Below the pieces are notes generated by a model. It was not told the DNA's origin, ran no database searches, and worked only from the letters and a program-made list of their open reading frames with translations. A stretch of DNA of 64,000 nucleotides from Mortierella alpina. Its lineage: Eukaryota > Mortierellomycota > Mortierellomycetes > Mortierellales > Mortierellaceae. This document shows, piece by piece, positions 11,856 through 26,260 of this stretch. Every line of letters starts with the position of its first letter. Within the stretch, counting starts at the first letter, position 1. The position numbers and the translations under genes are program-made. The stretch is taken from assembly GCA_029449245.1 (NCBI GenBank), contig JANATF010000006.1, positions 1,488,001 through 1,552,000 of the forward strand, given 5' to 3'.

Positions 11856-13332
11856 ACAAACGGAAATGCGTGATATGTGTGCTCTGTTTCTTTTTTCTCA
11901 TTTGCTTTCACTTTTTTTTATGCCGAGTCCTCTCGATTGTGCTCTCCACAGCTGTTTTCGGTTTCGTCTATTGATTTCCTGTTTCAGTACCTCATCCTTT
12001 AAGTCTTTGTATCTGCTCATCTTTCCTTGTCCGTTTTGCGCAAAAAACGCTTTACATAGACCCCTCCTCTCTAGACTACTGAATCCGCCCAGAGAGAACC
12101 CCATAAGAAACGATGCTGAAGGCATCACCGACATTTACAGTACAACTATTATGTTTTTGGTGACAAAAAAAGCCATATATGTATTTCAAAGACGATAGTT
12201 GCCGTTCTCTGCTTGCTGTAATACTGTGCATGGACAGTGGGAGAGAGAATAATGTCTTGCTGTATATTCACGGCTGTGGATCTATGTGAGACGTCCAGAT
12301 GCGGCTTGCTGAATGATCTACCCAACACTACAGCAGGGCTATTTTGACCTGGAATCGGATCAAAAAGGTCTCGAAAGAGGAAATAATAGACAGCTGGACA
12401 TTTTTCAGCAGGATATTACGGGAAGCAGAAAGCCTAAGGTGAGATTTGGACACTACACTGGTCTGTCGGTTGTACAAAGCGCATATCCATTGGCATGCAG
12501 AGCTGCACCCCTCCACTGTCGGAAAAACAATGTCTCGCAGCGAATTTTCTGGACTGGTCTGGACTGGATTTCCTTGTTTTTTCAATGACAGCATGGCGAC
12601 ACGAGCAGGAGAGGGATGATCGATCTAGGAAGCTTGACGCTAAACATTTGGTGAGATCAAAGGCGAGGCGAAGCGGGCGTTCATGCATTGATTGCGGGCG
12701 TAAACAAGCATTGGTTTCAATGACTTGGATCAGGGTTGTGCATTGTGCTCTTTTGTTCAACGAAAATGGGAGCACTGTGAGCTGCTGCATGGTACTTTAG
12801 GCTATTTTCGATTTGGTGCTCTTCTTGAGCTGGGCCTAGAGTACGTATGGGGCGTTGGCATGTTTTCACATACTGCACACATGGATGGAACGGCCCGCCA
12901 AAGTATGTTTAGGTTTTCCTCTTTTTGAAGAGCGCTTGGACATGCTTACAGGGGTCGAGGAGTAAGGGCGCAGGAAGGATAGTGAAAGATGGGAACTTTA
13001 TCATAGCCATGGGCCTCGGCATATCAGCGCTCTCCTCTTTCGCTTTACTCTCTTGCTCTTTCCCACTCTTGACACTGCGCTCAAGCAGACCCTTGTCCTT
13101 GAATTAGTCATTCATCCATCAGATCGAGTGCCGGCTGCATTCATCCATCGCCCCATCTTTCCTCCCATCGTAACATCATCTACTCATTCACCTGGAATCG
13201 AACAGCGACCGTTGCCGTTCCTGAACCTTTTTTTGCCTCCTGTTCTGAGACACGGCCAATAGTTACTACGTCCCTTACTGTTTCTTGTCTGCATCAGGCA
13301 CACGTCGACGTAGGAATCTCGGCATACGAGCC
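11856..13332. other. Intergenic between the zinc-finger factor and the channel gene
   Basis: About 1.5 kb holding the 3' UTR of the factor and the promoter of the channel gene. Short open frames on both strands have no domain or compositional signal of coding. Nothing else was recognised. Confidence 0.5.
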
Positions 13333-16300
13333 ATGTTTTGGAAGAAGGAGCAGGCCGGGGGTCCCACCCTCCAACCCCGGGAGATGTCTGAGGAGGCACC
13401 CATTGCCCCTCTGAGCAGCCCCTCGTCTCCTTCAAAAACCGAATACAAAGCCACCCCATCCACTGTGGACATGGACCAGCAGAGGAGTGCGCAGGGCAGC
13501 CGCCCTTTTCATGAAAAGCTATCGTTCGTAAAGTCGAAGAGCACGCCGCCACCGGACCTGGAGACAGACGTCTCTGATCCCTGCTGCAAGCGTAAGGCGG
13601 TTATGCGCTTGTCGTATGTACTACGATTCTTTTCGCCTTTGGATCATTTGCACTCATAAATTAACGTCCATGGCCTCCCTTTTCCTGGTCTTACGTGTTG
13701 TGCCCATTGTTCGACGTGTATAGCACAAAAACGCTGCTTCACCTCAAATGAGAGCTCCTTATCGCGAGCACGGAAATTTGCTGTATCGGGAAAGGTCGAG
13801 TAAGTTGGAAGTGAACCGGTGATATTTGCATTCTTGACCTATAGCCTCCTAAACAGTGATCACTGACCACTTGCCATGTACTATGAACACACTCTTCCAT
13901 CGTCGCAATAGAGGTCCGCGTTTTCGGCCAACGTAAGTTCCTCGTTCTCCTCCGCCCTTTCATCGCTTGGGTACTCGCATCCATTCTGCTACGCGCCCGG
14001 TCTGATTATTTTGAACAAATGCTCATAGGCCTACGATGACAGCTGTCATTCCAGACAAAACCGCTGCGTTTAGGGTAACAATAACTCCTTCTACATGACA
14101 TGCGGCACAGTCAGATTTTATGCCATTTCACTAACTCCTGTACTCCATGTGTTGTTCACTAGCTCAAAGCCAACTTCAAAGACTATGCTGCTGGCCATTA
14201 CAACATCCACTGGAGAGTCAGGGCTCTCGACGATTTCAACATACCAAATGGCCTTCATTTCATAGTTTATATCACATATGATGTAAGATTTTTTCCTTGG
14301 TGCTGCCGTTCTTTGCATCTGCCACGTAGGAGGCTATGGGAACTCACGCATGCTGTCAATTATCAACTAAACTCAGAGCGAGCCCGATGTCAGTGGAAGC
14401 ATGGATGTGATCATGTTGCCACATAAAGTGAATCTACTAGGTAAACGGATTGTCGTTTTTGTTTTGCAGTGCGTCTCTTTCACTGTCAACAAAGTACAGC
14501 GCTCACACTCCTCGCTATTGTGATTCTAGCCAAGAATCAGTGGTACAACTTGTTACTTGAGGAGCAGCTGGTCATTCTTCCTCACCGAGGAACAGCCAAT
14601 ATCCAGGCCATTCTTTGCAACAACGAAAATATCAGCCAGGATGTATATGCAGGATTTGAAATTGAGCATGTCGAGGTCCGTCCCATCACGATGCGTGCAG
14701 AGTCGCAAGGTAAGCACAATTCCACACCAAGCGGTGCCTTGTCTTGCATACTAAAGTGTTTGTAGGGATGTGCGATTGTGGATGCATTCGTCGTTGTTTC
14801 TCACCATGATCTCATTTGTCGTCACAGCGGGCGTGAAGAACAATGTGGTGCGAAGAGCAGGTTTCCCCAACTTTACGTTCGATACCGCGAAGATCCGTCC
14901 TACCGCACAGGACAAGTCCTACATTCCATCATCGGCTCCAATCACAAGGATCGCGGCGTCCAAGTCTGGCAAATTCATCGCCACACTGGCACTCTCTCTC
15001 GATGAAGCCCAGATCACTGTATGGGATATGTCTGCCCTGAAGAACCCTGGAAATGCATCCAAGAATATTTCAAAACTCTACAGGACCTGCGCCTCGGTGC
15101 TAGTCCCGTTCATTGGGATCGGCAAGCTTGCTATTGGGCTCTCCATCTCTACATCAGGCGATCAGCTTGCGATATACCAAGAACCACAGATCGGAGACTG
15201 GATGGATGGATCACCAATCGATGGAGCAAATTTTCCGTTCAAGCTGTACAATAACCCCCTGGTGCGCCAACAATCCCTTGTGGTAAATATTGATACCCCG
15301 GCAGATGCTATCGACACGCCTGCTTACAGTTCCGCCGAGGAAAGGGCTAACTCGACGCCGTGCGAGACATCCTCCAACGGACGCTACAGGAACAATATTA
15401 GCAATGAGACCGGCACACCAGTTAGCCCTCCAGCCAATCAGCAGCTGATAGAGGTTATAATCGAAGAGGAGTCTCTCCGCTCCTTCATCGGGTTTACCGA
15501 GTTCCTACCCGAAACCAGGAAGAGAGACTGGGAGAAGAACGATGTCAACAGTTCACTGACTAGCAGCGCAGACGATAACAGCGACGAGGCCGACAACGGC
15601 GACGACAGCAAAGACAAGAATAGTGCCCCAACTCAAAGCTCGATGTTCGTCACCTGTAATGGCTTTTATATTGATGTCTACAGTATCTCTGCCGAGAAAA
15701 AATGGAAGCGCCTCCACACTATCACGCTTTCTGACCTCCTCCCGACGCTATCGAGGCGCATCACTTGCAAGCTCATGATGGAGTCTATCAGCAGTAACAC
15801 GTTCATGTGGCTCGAGGATGGAGGACGCAGTTGCACCATCTGGAATCTTCTCACTGGATCGAATATTACGCATATCTCCAGTATCGAGAATGCTAGATTC
15901 AAGGGACCGACCTTCCGCGGACACAGCAAAATGGCGATATCGCCTCACGAGTCGATTGTTGCATTGGCCAGTGTGGATGGAAGTCTCACGACTTACTTTG
16001 TCAACACGGGTATGGCGATTGATGACCGGAACTTTATGGACGAAAAAATCGAGTACGTGGGATTCTGTTCACAGGACGACCAGCTGTTTGTCATTCTGCG
16101 GCATAGCTCCACATACCAACTTCGCGCCTTGGTTCTCGACACACTCCAGCTCAAGTCCCAGGCGTGCGCCAACCAGGTTCCCATTCCTACTATCGGCAGC
16201 ACCATCCTCTGCTTTTTCAATACCAGGGGCTTCTGGAACCGGGGAATTATTTGTGAGTCCGATGGGTCCAAAGTCAACTGCTACATTGCCCACCAACCAT

Positions 16301-19300
16301 CCAGCGCCAAGGTGGTCAAAAGCAGCCCAACAGTGGTCAAGGCACAACCGCAGCAGCTTGTCTCGCCGTCCCTTCTCGATGATCATATCCAGTACAAACT
16401 GAAGACCGCTGTGCATAAGGCGCTTTTGCCCGAAGGTGAAGGCAAAGCTTATTGGGTGAACCGTGTGGAAGTCATTGAGCACGATATGCAGCACAGGACC
16501 CAGAAAATCATATTCTCCTTCGTCCCGGAGCCCTGGATGCGTGCGACGACCGAGGAGTTTGCACATCCCGAGGACTTGATGTCGGCCTACTTTGACATTT
16601 CACACATGCGGTTCTTTGTTATTGGCGTTCAGACACTGCAGATTTGGAATCTACCCACCTATGAAAACTCCAAGTGTACTCTGCAGTTCATCTGGAGTCA
16701 GCCCAAGGATGAGCTCGACAAGGATTTCGCTCGCAAAGGATCTGCCTACAGATCTGCGCGCGTTCGAGACTATTATCAGGATACGCTATCTACCAGCATC
16801 TATCTTGATATTGAGTCCGGAAATACTGTTGCCGAGATCAAGATGAATGACAAGCAGAGGAAAAAGGTCGTGGCAATTCCAGGACCAGGAAACGTTGGAG
16901 CACGGTTTGCTATTCTCTATTGCTTCCGCAGCGTTCATCTCCTTGCTGCTGCCTATACCTTCTCCAAAGCCGAGAGTAGGAAGTCAGGCCATACTTTCAC
17001 CTTTGAGGATCATTGCGAAGCCCTTGTCCGATTCACTCGGGAGCACATAAACCGCATGATGTCCTATAACGTGTATTCGCCTCGGAAGCGCGGGTCCCAG
17101 TTGCAAGGGGATGCAGGCGACTCAAGGAAGCAGGAGAATGATACCCTTCCGGACAACAGGGCAACAGTCGTTGGAGAGAACACAACCGGCCACGGCAACG
17201 CCAACAGGCGTGAAGCCGATGACGACGACCGACCGCACCTCCTAAGCGATGCGATCGAGCTTGCGCATAACAGAAACGTCAACGTTGCCCCCACCAAGCC
17301 TTCTAGCCCGCGACCGAACGTTGTCACGGTGTTGACATTACTTATGGACCACCCGCATCTCCAGACTGCAAACCACCTCTTTGTTGAGGGACTACTCAAT
17401 TCTGCAAATGGCGACTGGATCCCTCGAGACAATAAGACCCTGAACCCTATCAAGCGAGCCATCGAGGCAAGGAATGGAAATCTTGTCGAGGCTTTCATTG
17501 ACTACTGCATCGAGAACGCCAAAAAGTACCATCCCGCGTACCTGATGCCTGCCGTCCAGTGTCTCAACGAGCTCTCGGATCGCTATCCTGACATCCTCGC
17601 CAACATGTTCAGGAGGGCGTCTTACGTTCCTGCGCACAACTACCGATATGTGGCCTCGCATGCCATCATTGCGAACCCGCAGTATAGCGAGTGGATCAAG
17701 GCCAAGCTCAAGTTCTGGAATATGTTTTCGAGCAAGAGCTTTAAAAAGTCCAACAACATCAATGACTACATGAAGCCGGTTTTCAGTCTTCGGTCTCAGC
17801 TACCATTCCGTGCTGCCAGCCTCCTGCATATCCTTAATATCGAGACCTCGATGCGTGACAAGCGAGAAGAACGGTTCCCGATAGAGGCTGACGCCGGTGA
17901 CGAGGACAAAAACACGCCGCAGTCGCTCTACACCCACAAAATTTATGTTGCACCATTCCCAAAGTTGTCCATGTATGGGCCTTACAGACCGTGGTTCAAG
18001 GAAAGGCAGGCGGCCAAGTCTGCGTTCACTAAGATTGCTGGACAAGACTTTTTCGACAGTCCTGCCATGGTTGCAACGCTTGAGTTTAAGTGGTAAGTGC
18101 GCCCTGTTATGTCTCAAAAATGCGGTCAATGAGTTTTCCTTTATTAACACTACCTTGTTGGCATATTATCACCTCTGTCTCCCACTGACGATCTGCGGCG
18201 TTCTTGGGTTATTGCAGGCACAAGTTCGGATTCAAGTACTGGCTCTCAAGGTTCTCGACCGTGTTCTTGTTCTTTGTTCTTGTTTCGGTGATCACAGGCA
18301 TGCAGATCCACACGGCTTCCCCCGTAAGAGACGGTCCGGAGCCTACACCAGACGCAATCATGGAACGGTACTTGAGGTCTTGGCGCCCGGTCTTTCAATT
18401 CACTATCGCGATCGGATTTGCCTTGATTGGATATGAGGTGATGCAGTTCTTTGATTCACCGAGGAAGTACATCAGGTATGGGGAGGTTTCTGTTTGCGAT
18501 GACTTGTCTCCGCCTCAATACGTAAACCGCTCATGCACGATTATTTGTTCTTGGCGGTAGTGTCCCTTACAACTATATGGATCTGGCAGCTTATTGCATG
18601 CCTGTAGTCGGATGCTTCCTATTCGTGGAAACGCGTACCAAGGCAGAGATGAAGTCGTCTGATTTTGACGGAGGCCCCAGCCAAATTTGGGTGATGAGCT
18701 TCGGCATCCTAGCCCTCTATATGAATATTGTAAGAGTTCTTTTGGAAATGATATTTAATAGTTGACACCTCAGTTGCATGGTGCTAAACAATTCTCCACA
18801 TTTCATTTAGCTGTTCGAGTTGCGCGTCGTCAAGCAGCTGGGAATTGTTGTCAACATTATCCTCAATATCACCCACAGAATTGTCTGGTTTTTCTTAATC
18901 TTTGGCCTCTTCCTAGTCAGCTTCACGCATGCCCTGCTGCATCTACTTCATACCAGAAGATACCGCCGAGAGTGCGTGGCGGACGGCTGCATTGGCACTG
19001 GCGATGGACACCTTGACACATACCCCACGAATTTATTTCAAGCTTTATCAGCGACCTACTTTTTTGTGGTAAGAACTACGACCCATGGAGCTACTATGAT
19101 GTCGATAAGCGATAGATAATCCTCAACGTTTTTGACTTATGATAGGCCGGTCAATACGACTCAGTGCAAGCGTCGTTTAAAGAGCCTGATGTCAGTTTCC
19201 ATATCATGATGGTGATATTCTTCTTCTTCACGGCCATTTTGTTGCTCAACATTCTGATTGGTAAGAATTTCGCTTGCATGAGATGTTGTATACCTCTGTT

Positions 19301-20952
19301 GTTGTCAGTGAGCTCCCCTTTGTGCTAGAAGTAGTATGAACTCACGGTAGCCTTCGGTCTGAACCCCATAGCACTGATGAATGACGCTTTCACTGAGAGC
19401 AGAGATCAAGGCCAGCTTGCATGGCTCAAGCAGTGGTCAGAGGTTATTGCCGGTAAGCACTTGCCGGTTGCGGCCCGTAGATCCATGAATGACTGACCTG
19501 GCAATCATCGATATCCTAAAGTTCTTTCTGCATCACTTCTTTGTCCTCGCAGAGGTTGAAATCTTTCTCATGACTCAGGGCACGCGCCAGAACCGTAACT
19601 ACTTCCCGGACTATATCTACTATGGTGCCAGCGAGCAGGAGGCTGAGACCTACGAATCGAAGTATTACATCGCTAACAAGTCCAACTTGTCGATCGAGGG
19701 CCGCTTCTTGATCGACACTGTCTCAAACGAACAAATCGCCGCCCAGAAGGCCCAGCGGGAGGTTCAGCGGGATGTTCTCTCCATTGGCATGGAGATCGAG
19801 CGGCTGAAGTTAACTCAGGAGAGATTCACACAAGACATTGGTAGTCTTGCAGAACTGATGGCTGCCTATTTGATGCAGACGACGACTGCGGCTCCTCAAA
19901 GTGCGGACGTCTCCCAACCCATATCGCAGAATTCGCCAATCGAACAGGATCCACCTGGCAGCGCGGCGACTCCTATGGAGGAGAGGGAGCCATTCGAGCC
20001 CCCAATGAGCACCGGTAGTCTACCACCGCCGCCACCCCCCCCTCCACCGTCGATAGCTGCACCTGCCCCGACCACTCCGGGTCCAATACCATCAACGCCA
20101 GCCTCATCCATGCTGCCCCCTCCACCACCGCCCCCATCAATGGCTGCACCAAGACCCCCGCCCATAGCTCCCTCGCGGCCTCCGCTTACTGCACGGCCTT
20201 CTGGTGCAGTTGCCGTACCTAGACCAACAACAGCGCAGCCGGCACCATCGGCACCAAAGAGCACCGTCAAAAAATCACACAACACGCTCCATAGGATCAG
20301 TGATGTTGCTGAGGAGACCAGCTCTCCTTCAACCTACTACTCACCCATTGTGCACTTTGACCCCTCTGGCCAAAGCTCAGGCACGCACGCTGGCCACACT
20401 CCCGGACGTGCCGTTTACTACCCGGATTCGCGTGCTGCTACATCGCCTGCGCCACCCTCTTCAACCCCTTACAGGACTGTAGATGGGATTGATCCTACCG
20501 AGCAGGAACAGTCTTCTGTCCATTCAGTGCTGAAGGATCGTCTGCGAAACAAGCTGTCGGCGGTTCACACGGTGGACGACGCGCTATTGAGATCTCATCG
20601 ACGGTTGGATGACTACACGGCCAACAACCCCGTGTATGTGATGCCGCCCACGAGTAGGAGCTTTGGTCGGAATGCCGATGATGATGATTATGAAGATGAT
20701 AACACGAGAGAGACAGATGATGATAATGGCGACGGCAAAGACGATGTCAACGAGCGCGGGCCACGCTCGAGGCGGAGGTCGTTAACGCGGCAGCAAAGTC
20801 AAATGTATATCCGGAGCCTTCAGCATCGGGCGATGGAACCACTTAGGAGGACACAGAGTGCGGGGTTGTTATTTATGGACGAGATCTCGCCACAGCCATC
20901 GCCCCCACCTTTGGAGGAGGAAGAGGAGGATGCGTTCCCGCGCGAGGAGTGA
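13333..20952 (+). CDS. TRP-like cation channel with N-terminal WD/propeller domain
   Basis: A membrane ion channel of about 2103 aa. Fourteen phase-consistent GT-AG exons: 13333-13591, 13724-13799, 13912-13932, 14029-14074, 14163-14282, 14377-14440, 14530-14709, 14828-18092, 18218-18475, 18561-18729, 18811-19068, 19146-19260, 19372-19452, 19553-20952. The small N-terminal exons encode a beta-rich domain (GHYNIHWRVRALDDF). Exon 8 encodes a WD-type propeller (APITRIAASKSGKFIATLA; QITVWDM) and a helical region. Exons 9-13 encode six membrane helices (about residues 1350-1640), a pore loop (NLFQALSATYFFVAGQYDSV) and a TRP-like S6 (LLLNILIALMNDAF). The last exon encodes a coiled segment, proline tracts and an acidic, Arg-rich cytosolic tail. 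The S5-pore-S6 pattern is that of TRP/polycystin-type channels; ion selectivity and ligand are unknown. The ATG at 13333 is the first in frame. Confidence 0.82.
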
Positions 20953-21532
20953 AGAAAGCATAGTGGAGGATTGGTAACTGTTGCGAATAAAAAGGAAAAA
21001 TCACATGATTTAGTTGCCCTCTTTTTTTTTTTTTTTTTTGATGCCCGCGCTTTCTCGCCAACAGAGTTGTTCCTTGCATCAACACCGCTCCTACATTTCG
21101 CCGTAAGTGCTTTTATGGAGAGGAGAGGAATTCCAGGAGACGAACTCAAAGATGCAGAGGAAAGGCGCATTGGCTTTGGCATTGATTGACAACGAACAAC
21201 AACGTTTTGACGAGGAACAAACACATGGGCATCGGAAAACGAGCAGCTGCATACATTCATTCAATGAACCCCTTATGACACAAGACCTAATCCGAGGGAC
21301 GCTACCAACCGTTAGATTCATCCTACTACTGAGCGACTTGAACTAATAAGGGACAACCAGCTCGGTTTCACTTTTATTTACGCTGCTTCTACCCTTTCAA
21401 CCTTGCGTGCTAGCCCTGCTCAGGTTCCTAGCTCAGGTGCCACTGTGGATCGGCCTCCGCCTCCTCAAAGCACATCAACCAGTTATCACAGAAGGCAGGA
21501 GATTGGAAGCAACTAAAACAGGATCATATACC
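20953..21532. other. Intergenic between channel and MYSM1-like gene
   Basis: 580 bp with a T-rich run near 21020, probably the channel 3' end, followed by the promoter of the MYSM1-like gene. No further feature seen. Confidence 0.5.
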
Positions 21533-24500
21533 ATGGCGGAAGATGAGGAAATCGATGTCGACATTGACATCGACATCGACATCGATGGGGACGGTCCAGA
21601 AGTTGTCCTAAAGGGCCAAAGTGGCATGCAATTAACGACCGCTGTGGACGAAGGATCGCCATCTGATGATATCGACACGAAGGAGCGCTTCAGGGCACGA
21701 GGGCGGAGCAGCAGTATCAAGAGCGATGTTGACAGTCGCGACTTGCGCTCTGCCATATCCTTGCACGAACCATCCCTGGAGGATGAGTTTCAGATCCCGG
21801 ACTGGGTTACCCAGGATGTAAGCAGAAACACAAATCGAGCGACAGGATCGAAACAGTCAATTGATAAGGACGGATTCCTGACAAGCGTTGGAAACTTTTT
21901 TCCCATGTATAACTTTGACAGTATCAGGCGCAAGGTGGTTTCGGCGGCGAGGATATGGATGAAAAGTCAAGAAAGATGATCGAGAGCATGCTTGCAGAGG
22001 AAGAATTTTACTCTGGTCGGACACAGAAGAGTCCTTTGGCGATGTATGGCCACGTGGGCACTTCCTCTTCTTCCTCGAAACCTTACTCCTCGGGATCTTC
22101 AGCATTAGACCCACCATGGACCACGGCGAGGCAAAGCACATCCAATAGCAAAGGGCAGGATACCAAAAAGAGGAAAAACTCGAATGAGCGGTTGGGACAA
22201 ACCAAAAGGACAGCAAGCGAAGGTATAAACTATGGCTGATTTCAGAACGTGATGAGGCTACATCGTGATACACTGCCAACAATTCTGAATGCTTTCGCTC
22301 GTTAGATTCTCGATTGAACGCCAAGCTTTCGTCCGCGGATCTGCCGTCACATAATACACGGTGGACTCCTGAGGAGGATGAGCGACTACGTGAAGGCATC
22401 GTAAGTGTCAAGGCAAGATGAGATATGTTCATAGAAGAGATACCGAGCCGTATAGTACTAACACTCACTCTCGCATAGCGTCTTCATGGACATGGGAACT
22501 GGAAGGCGGTGGCCGCTGTAGTAGGCACCAGAAATCCTCTACAGGTCAAAAACCATGCACGTCATCTCACGGTGTCCAAAGTACGAAATGAACATCTACG
22601 ACCCAAGCACTCCACTTCGAATACGCTTCTAACTCTACTGATGAAATTTAACTAGATACCCCACGATGCCTCCACAAATACGAGCGACGGCGAAGGATTA
22701 GAGCGGCGGTCCTCGGCTGCCAACTCGGGAGATGAGGACGTTGATCGCAGGCATCGCAAGAGGAGACAGCCAAGAAGCAAGCATATCAAACGTATTGACG
22801 CCAGCGCTGGAAGGGAGAGTGGATATGAGTCTCTTAGCCGACGAGGTGGTCGTGCTAGAAGTGTTACATCTGAATCTGGAAATGACGATTTTACCGGCTC
22901 TGAGTTTGGTGCAACGGTATGTATATCGCTAAAATGCACCATAACCTGTACCTTGAGAGATTGCGAACAATCTACTAAATATCGTGCTCATACATCTAAT
23001 GGTTTACTATCACAGAGCGGATATGACACCGACAATGACGAGGATCGCTCCACATCCAAATCACCGTCCTTGTCAGCAAAAGGCGGATCGCGGTCAGGCT
23101 CAATTGGACTAGGCACACCAAGCCCTGGATTACGACCGCTCTACGCACTTCCATCGCCTTACGTCTTGCCAGCCCAAAGAATCGGAGCACCTAGAATGGG
23201 CGACGATGAGGACATTGACGTCGACATTGAGAGCACGGACGAGGAATCATCCTCACGTTCGGGCTTGGCTAGGGGCGGGATATCATCGTTCGTGCACAAG
23301 TCAAAATCAAGATCCATCTCGCCGTTCTCCAACTCGTCAACTCGCTCGCGACTATCTAGTGAGTTTGACAGCAATTCGGATCATGACCTGGATGAGGATG
23401 GGGAAGACGCAGGAGAAGTCATGGATTCGGGCCACGCGCGCAAGCACTCACCCGCACTGTCGGATACACTAGGATCTTCGAGCGACCTTTATACCACCCC
23501 CAACTTTAATACGAGTAGCAGTAGCATCAACAGCTTGGGCACTGGAAATGGCTTCAAGCCTTTGCTAAAGGACGGCCAGGCCTTCAACCACCAACAAGCA
23601 TTACGCACACAGCTTCAGAGGGGTGGGGCACTGAGTCACATATCTCTTGACAAGATCTCCAGCTCGCCTAAGGAACGGAGGACGGTGTCATTTGGCGCCG
23701 TTCATGTGGCCGAACTACAACCTGACTTGAACTCGTATGACGAAAACTCGTCTGAAGATGGTCTTGAACCCATGCATACCTCCGCAATGGACTTGACCAT
23801 GACACCATCTCCGCTCTCGAATCCATCGTATGAACATTATGGATCAGGACCGGTTCAGCAGAGAGACCGTGCAATGCTACTGGAACCACACGCACTGGAA
23901 GCTGATGAAGACTGGGAAGGCCACTCGGTAAACTCTCGACATTCTCGCGACAGTTCAGAGGACGGAAACGGCATTTTGAAGAGGCAGCAGTCCGTGGAAA
24001 GGGAGAGTGATGACGACGATGAAGAGGAGGGTAACCTCGGTACAGGCGTTAGTACATCTCACAACGGAGCGATTGTGTCATCGAGATGCCGTAAGGTCCA
24101 GCGGGCTGGCCCGTCAAAACCAAGATCCTCGCCAATCTCGCCGTCGAGCCACACTGCAGGGCATTCAGTATCGTTTCAGCACCAGCCAACATTCATTCCA
24201 TCAGGACAGACTTCTATCGCACCTGCCCTGACCATGTCGACGACACCGGCGCATGTAACGCCTCGGGTACTTGACAAGTCCATCATAACGGAGGAAGAAA
24301 AGGCAGTCCACTCCGAATTCTTTTGCAACAAGGCAAGCAAGACCCCAGAGAGATATCAAAGGATTAGGAATACAATTCTGCAAGCCTGGGAGAAATCGCC
24401 TTCAACCTACCTTACCAAGACAAGCGTCCGATCAGGACTGAAAGATTGTGGAGATGTGAACGCAATAGGACGCGTTCACTCTTGGCTAGAGTCCATTGGA

Positions 24501-26260
24501 GCCATCAACGTGGGTATGACAGCATCTTCACCTGGCGCATCATTAGCCAGGCCTAGGAATCGTGGCAACAATTCATCAAAGAGGCGTGGGCACTCCGAAG
24601 AACGAGGCTGGTCATCCTCATCTTCCTCGTCAGCGCCCAGACGTGCAGGTCACCATATTCCGACAGAACTAGACGATCTGGATGCTCTTTGGGCCACGCC
24701 TCTTCTTCGACGACGCCGAGTGCGGGATGAACGAGGCGAATGGTAAGGGTTAAATATGTTCTACTCTTCGGTTTTCCTACAGACGATGATGAACGAAATG
24801 ATCTTGACTGACCTTTGGCTCTCCATTCGCGCCATTTTATGTCAGGGTTGATGAGAGAGAGCTCGAGGGCCGAGTGATTGAGCATATTGTACATAATGAC
24901 AGCAACGGAAAGCAGCCTTATCACTCATCTCGCAGGAAAGAGCTCAGCGATGATCTTTTGAGTCTGGATAACGAAGCCTTCTTCGAGCGCCACGGTATGA
25001 CAAAGGACGAAATGGAGGAGGAGTATGAGCAGGAACGACTAGCAGCCCAGAATGCCAAGTATTTTGCAGCGACAGAGCTGCTGCCCGTCAATACTCGGGT
25101 GCCAAAGAACAGGCGAGCACAGCACCTGCTTCGACAAACACGGGGCTTTCATGAATATGAAGAAGGAGACGACATGGACGTTCGGGGATATGATCCTTTT
25201 CGGTTGGTTCCGCTACAAAAGTATAGCCCCCAAAGCCCTGCACCTTTCCGTGTAAAGGTGTCTTCGGATGCTATGGTAAGTTGAGAGTATGTGCGCCACT
25301 AAGTTCTGTGAAATGTCGATACTCAAGCCCTGTCTGACCATGCGTACGCCTTGGCATTTTGCGCCTTAGCTTATCATGGATTTCCATTCTCATCTGGCTG
25401 AGACAGAGGTCATCGGTCTCCTTGGTGGACTCTATGACGAGGACGAGAAGATCTTGTTCATACTGGGCGTATTTCCATGCCGCAGCATTAGCACCGGGCT
25501 TCAATGCGAGCTAGATCCCGAGTCTGATGTTGAGGCGCGTTTCTTTTTCTCATCGAAGGGCTTTGTTGTTGTGGGTTGGTATCACTCCCATCCAACATTT
25601 GAACCCAACCCCAGCATCCGCGATATCGAGAACCAATCCGAGCACCAGGCGATGTTTCGACGACCTGAACTCGGAGTCGAGCCGTTTGTTGGTGTGATTG
25701 TGTCTCCCTTTGACCCCCGGAACCTCTCCTTCTTGTCCAAATTCCAATTCCTTTCGGTCTCGGAGCAATTCGACGCGACAATGAACTGCAGGCTGCCCTA
25801 TGGATACGATCGCGAGATTACTCGGACCAACGAGCTCTCTGTCTCGGTGTTTCAGCAACTGTCGGACCTTGTGCGGTACTATCGGACGTATGAGCATCGC
25901 GTTGACCTTTCACGGCCCTTACGCAAAGGCGAGAATACGACACGATTGGACAAGCTGCTCAAGTCCTTGAACCACCATATCTTTGTGGATGAGAGCGCGG
26001 CGAGGGTGTTCCTGAGCAAGGTTCGGGAGCTTGTAGTGAGAGGATTCCAACTGAACATGGATCGTGGCCCCGTCAGTAGCAGCGCACCAGTCATCTCGAA
26101 CTCGCATACCACTGGTCCTTCCCAGCCCTCACATCCGCCAGCGTTGCCGGTTTCACAGCCAACATCAGCCGCAGCCTCACCACCATTGCGACAACAGGGA
26201 CTTGAGGAAACTGGACAGCTTACTTCGGCGCTAAAAGATGCGACACCGCATGTGTCGTAA
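21533..26260 (+). CDS. MYSM1: MYSM1-type histone H2A deubiquitinase (SANT-SWIRM-MPN+)
   Basis: Metazoan MYSM1 is a JAMM metalloprotease that removes ubiquitin from histone H2A. Eight exons in phase: 21533-21817, 21922-22222, 22306-22400, 22479-22580, 22656-22916, 23016-24742, 24846-25275, 25370-26260; about 1363 aa. The acidic start has an Asp-Ile repeat. A SANT/Myb domain lies at about residues 210-262 ([34 protein letters not shown]). A SWIRM domain lies at about 764-855 ([38 protein letters not shown]). The C-terminal MPN+ domain has the complete JAMM signature: Glu1080, His1139-x-His1141-Pro, Ser1149 and Asp1152. It should therefore be catalytically active. It is longer than human MYSM1 (828 aa) because of Ser-rich linkers in exon 6. 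The order of the three domains makes the family call firm. Confidence 0.9.
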
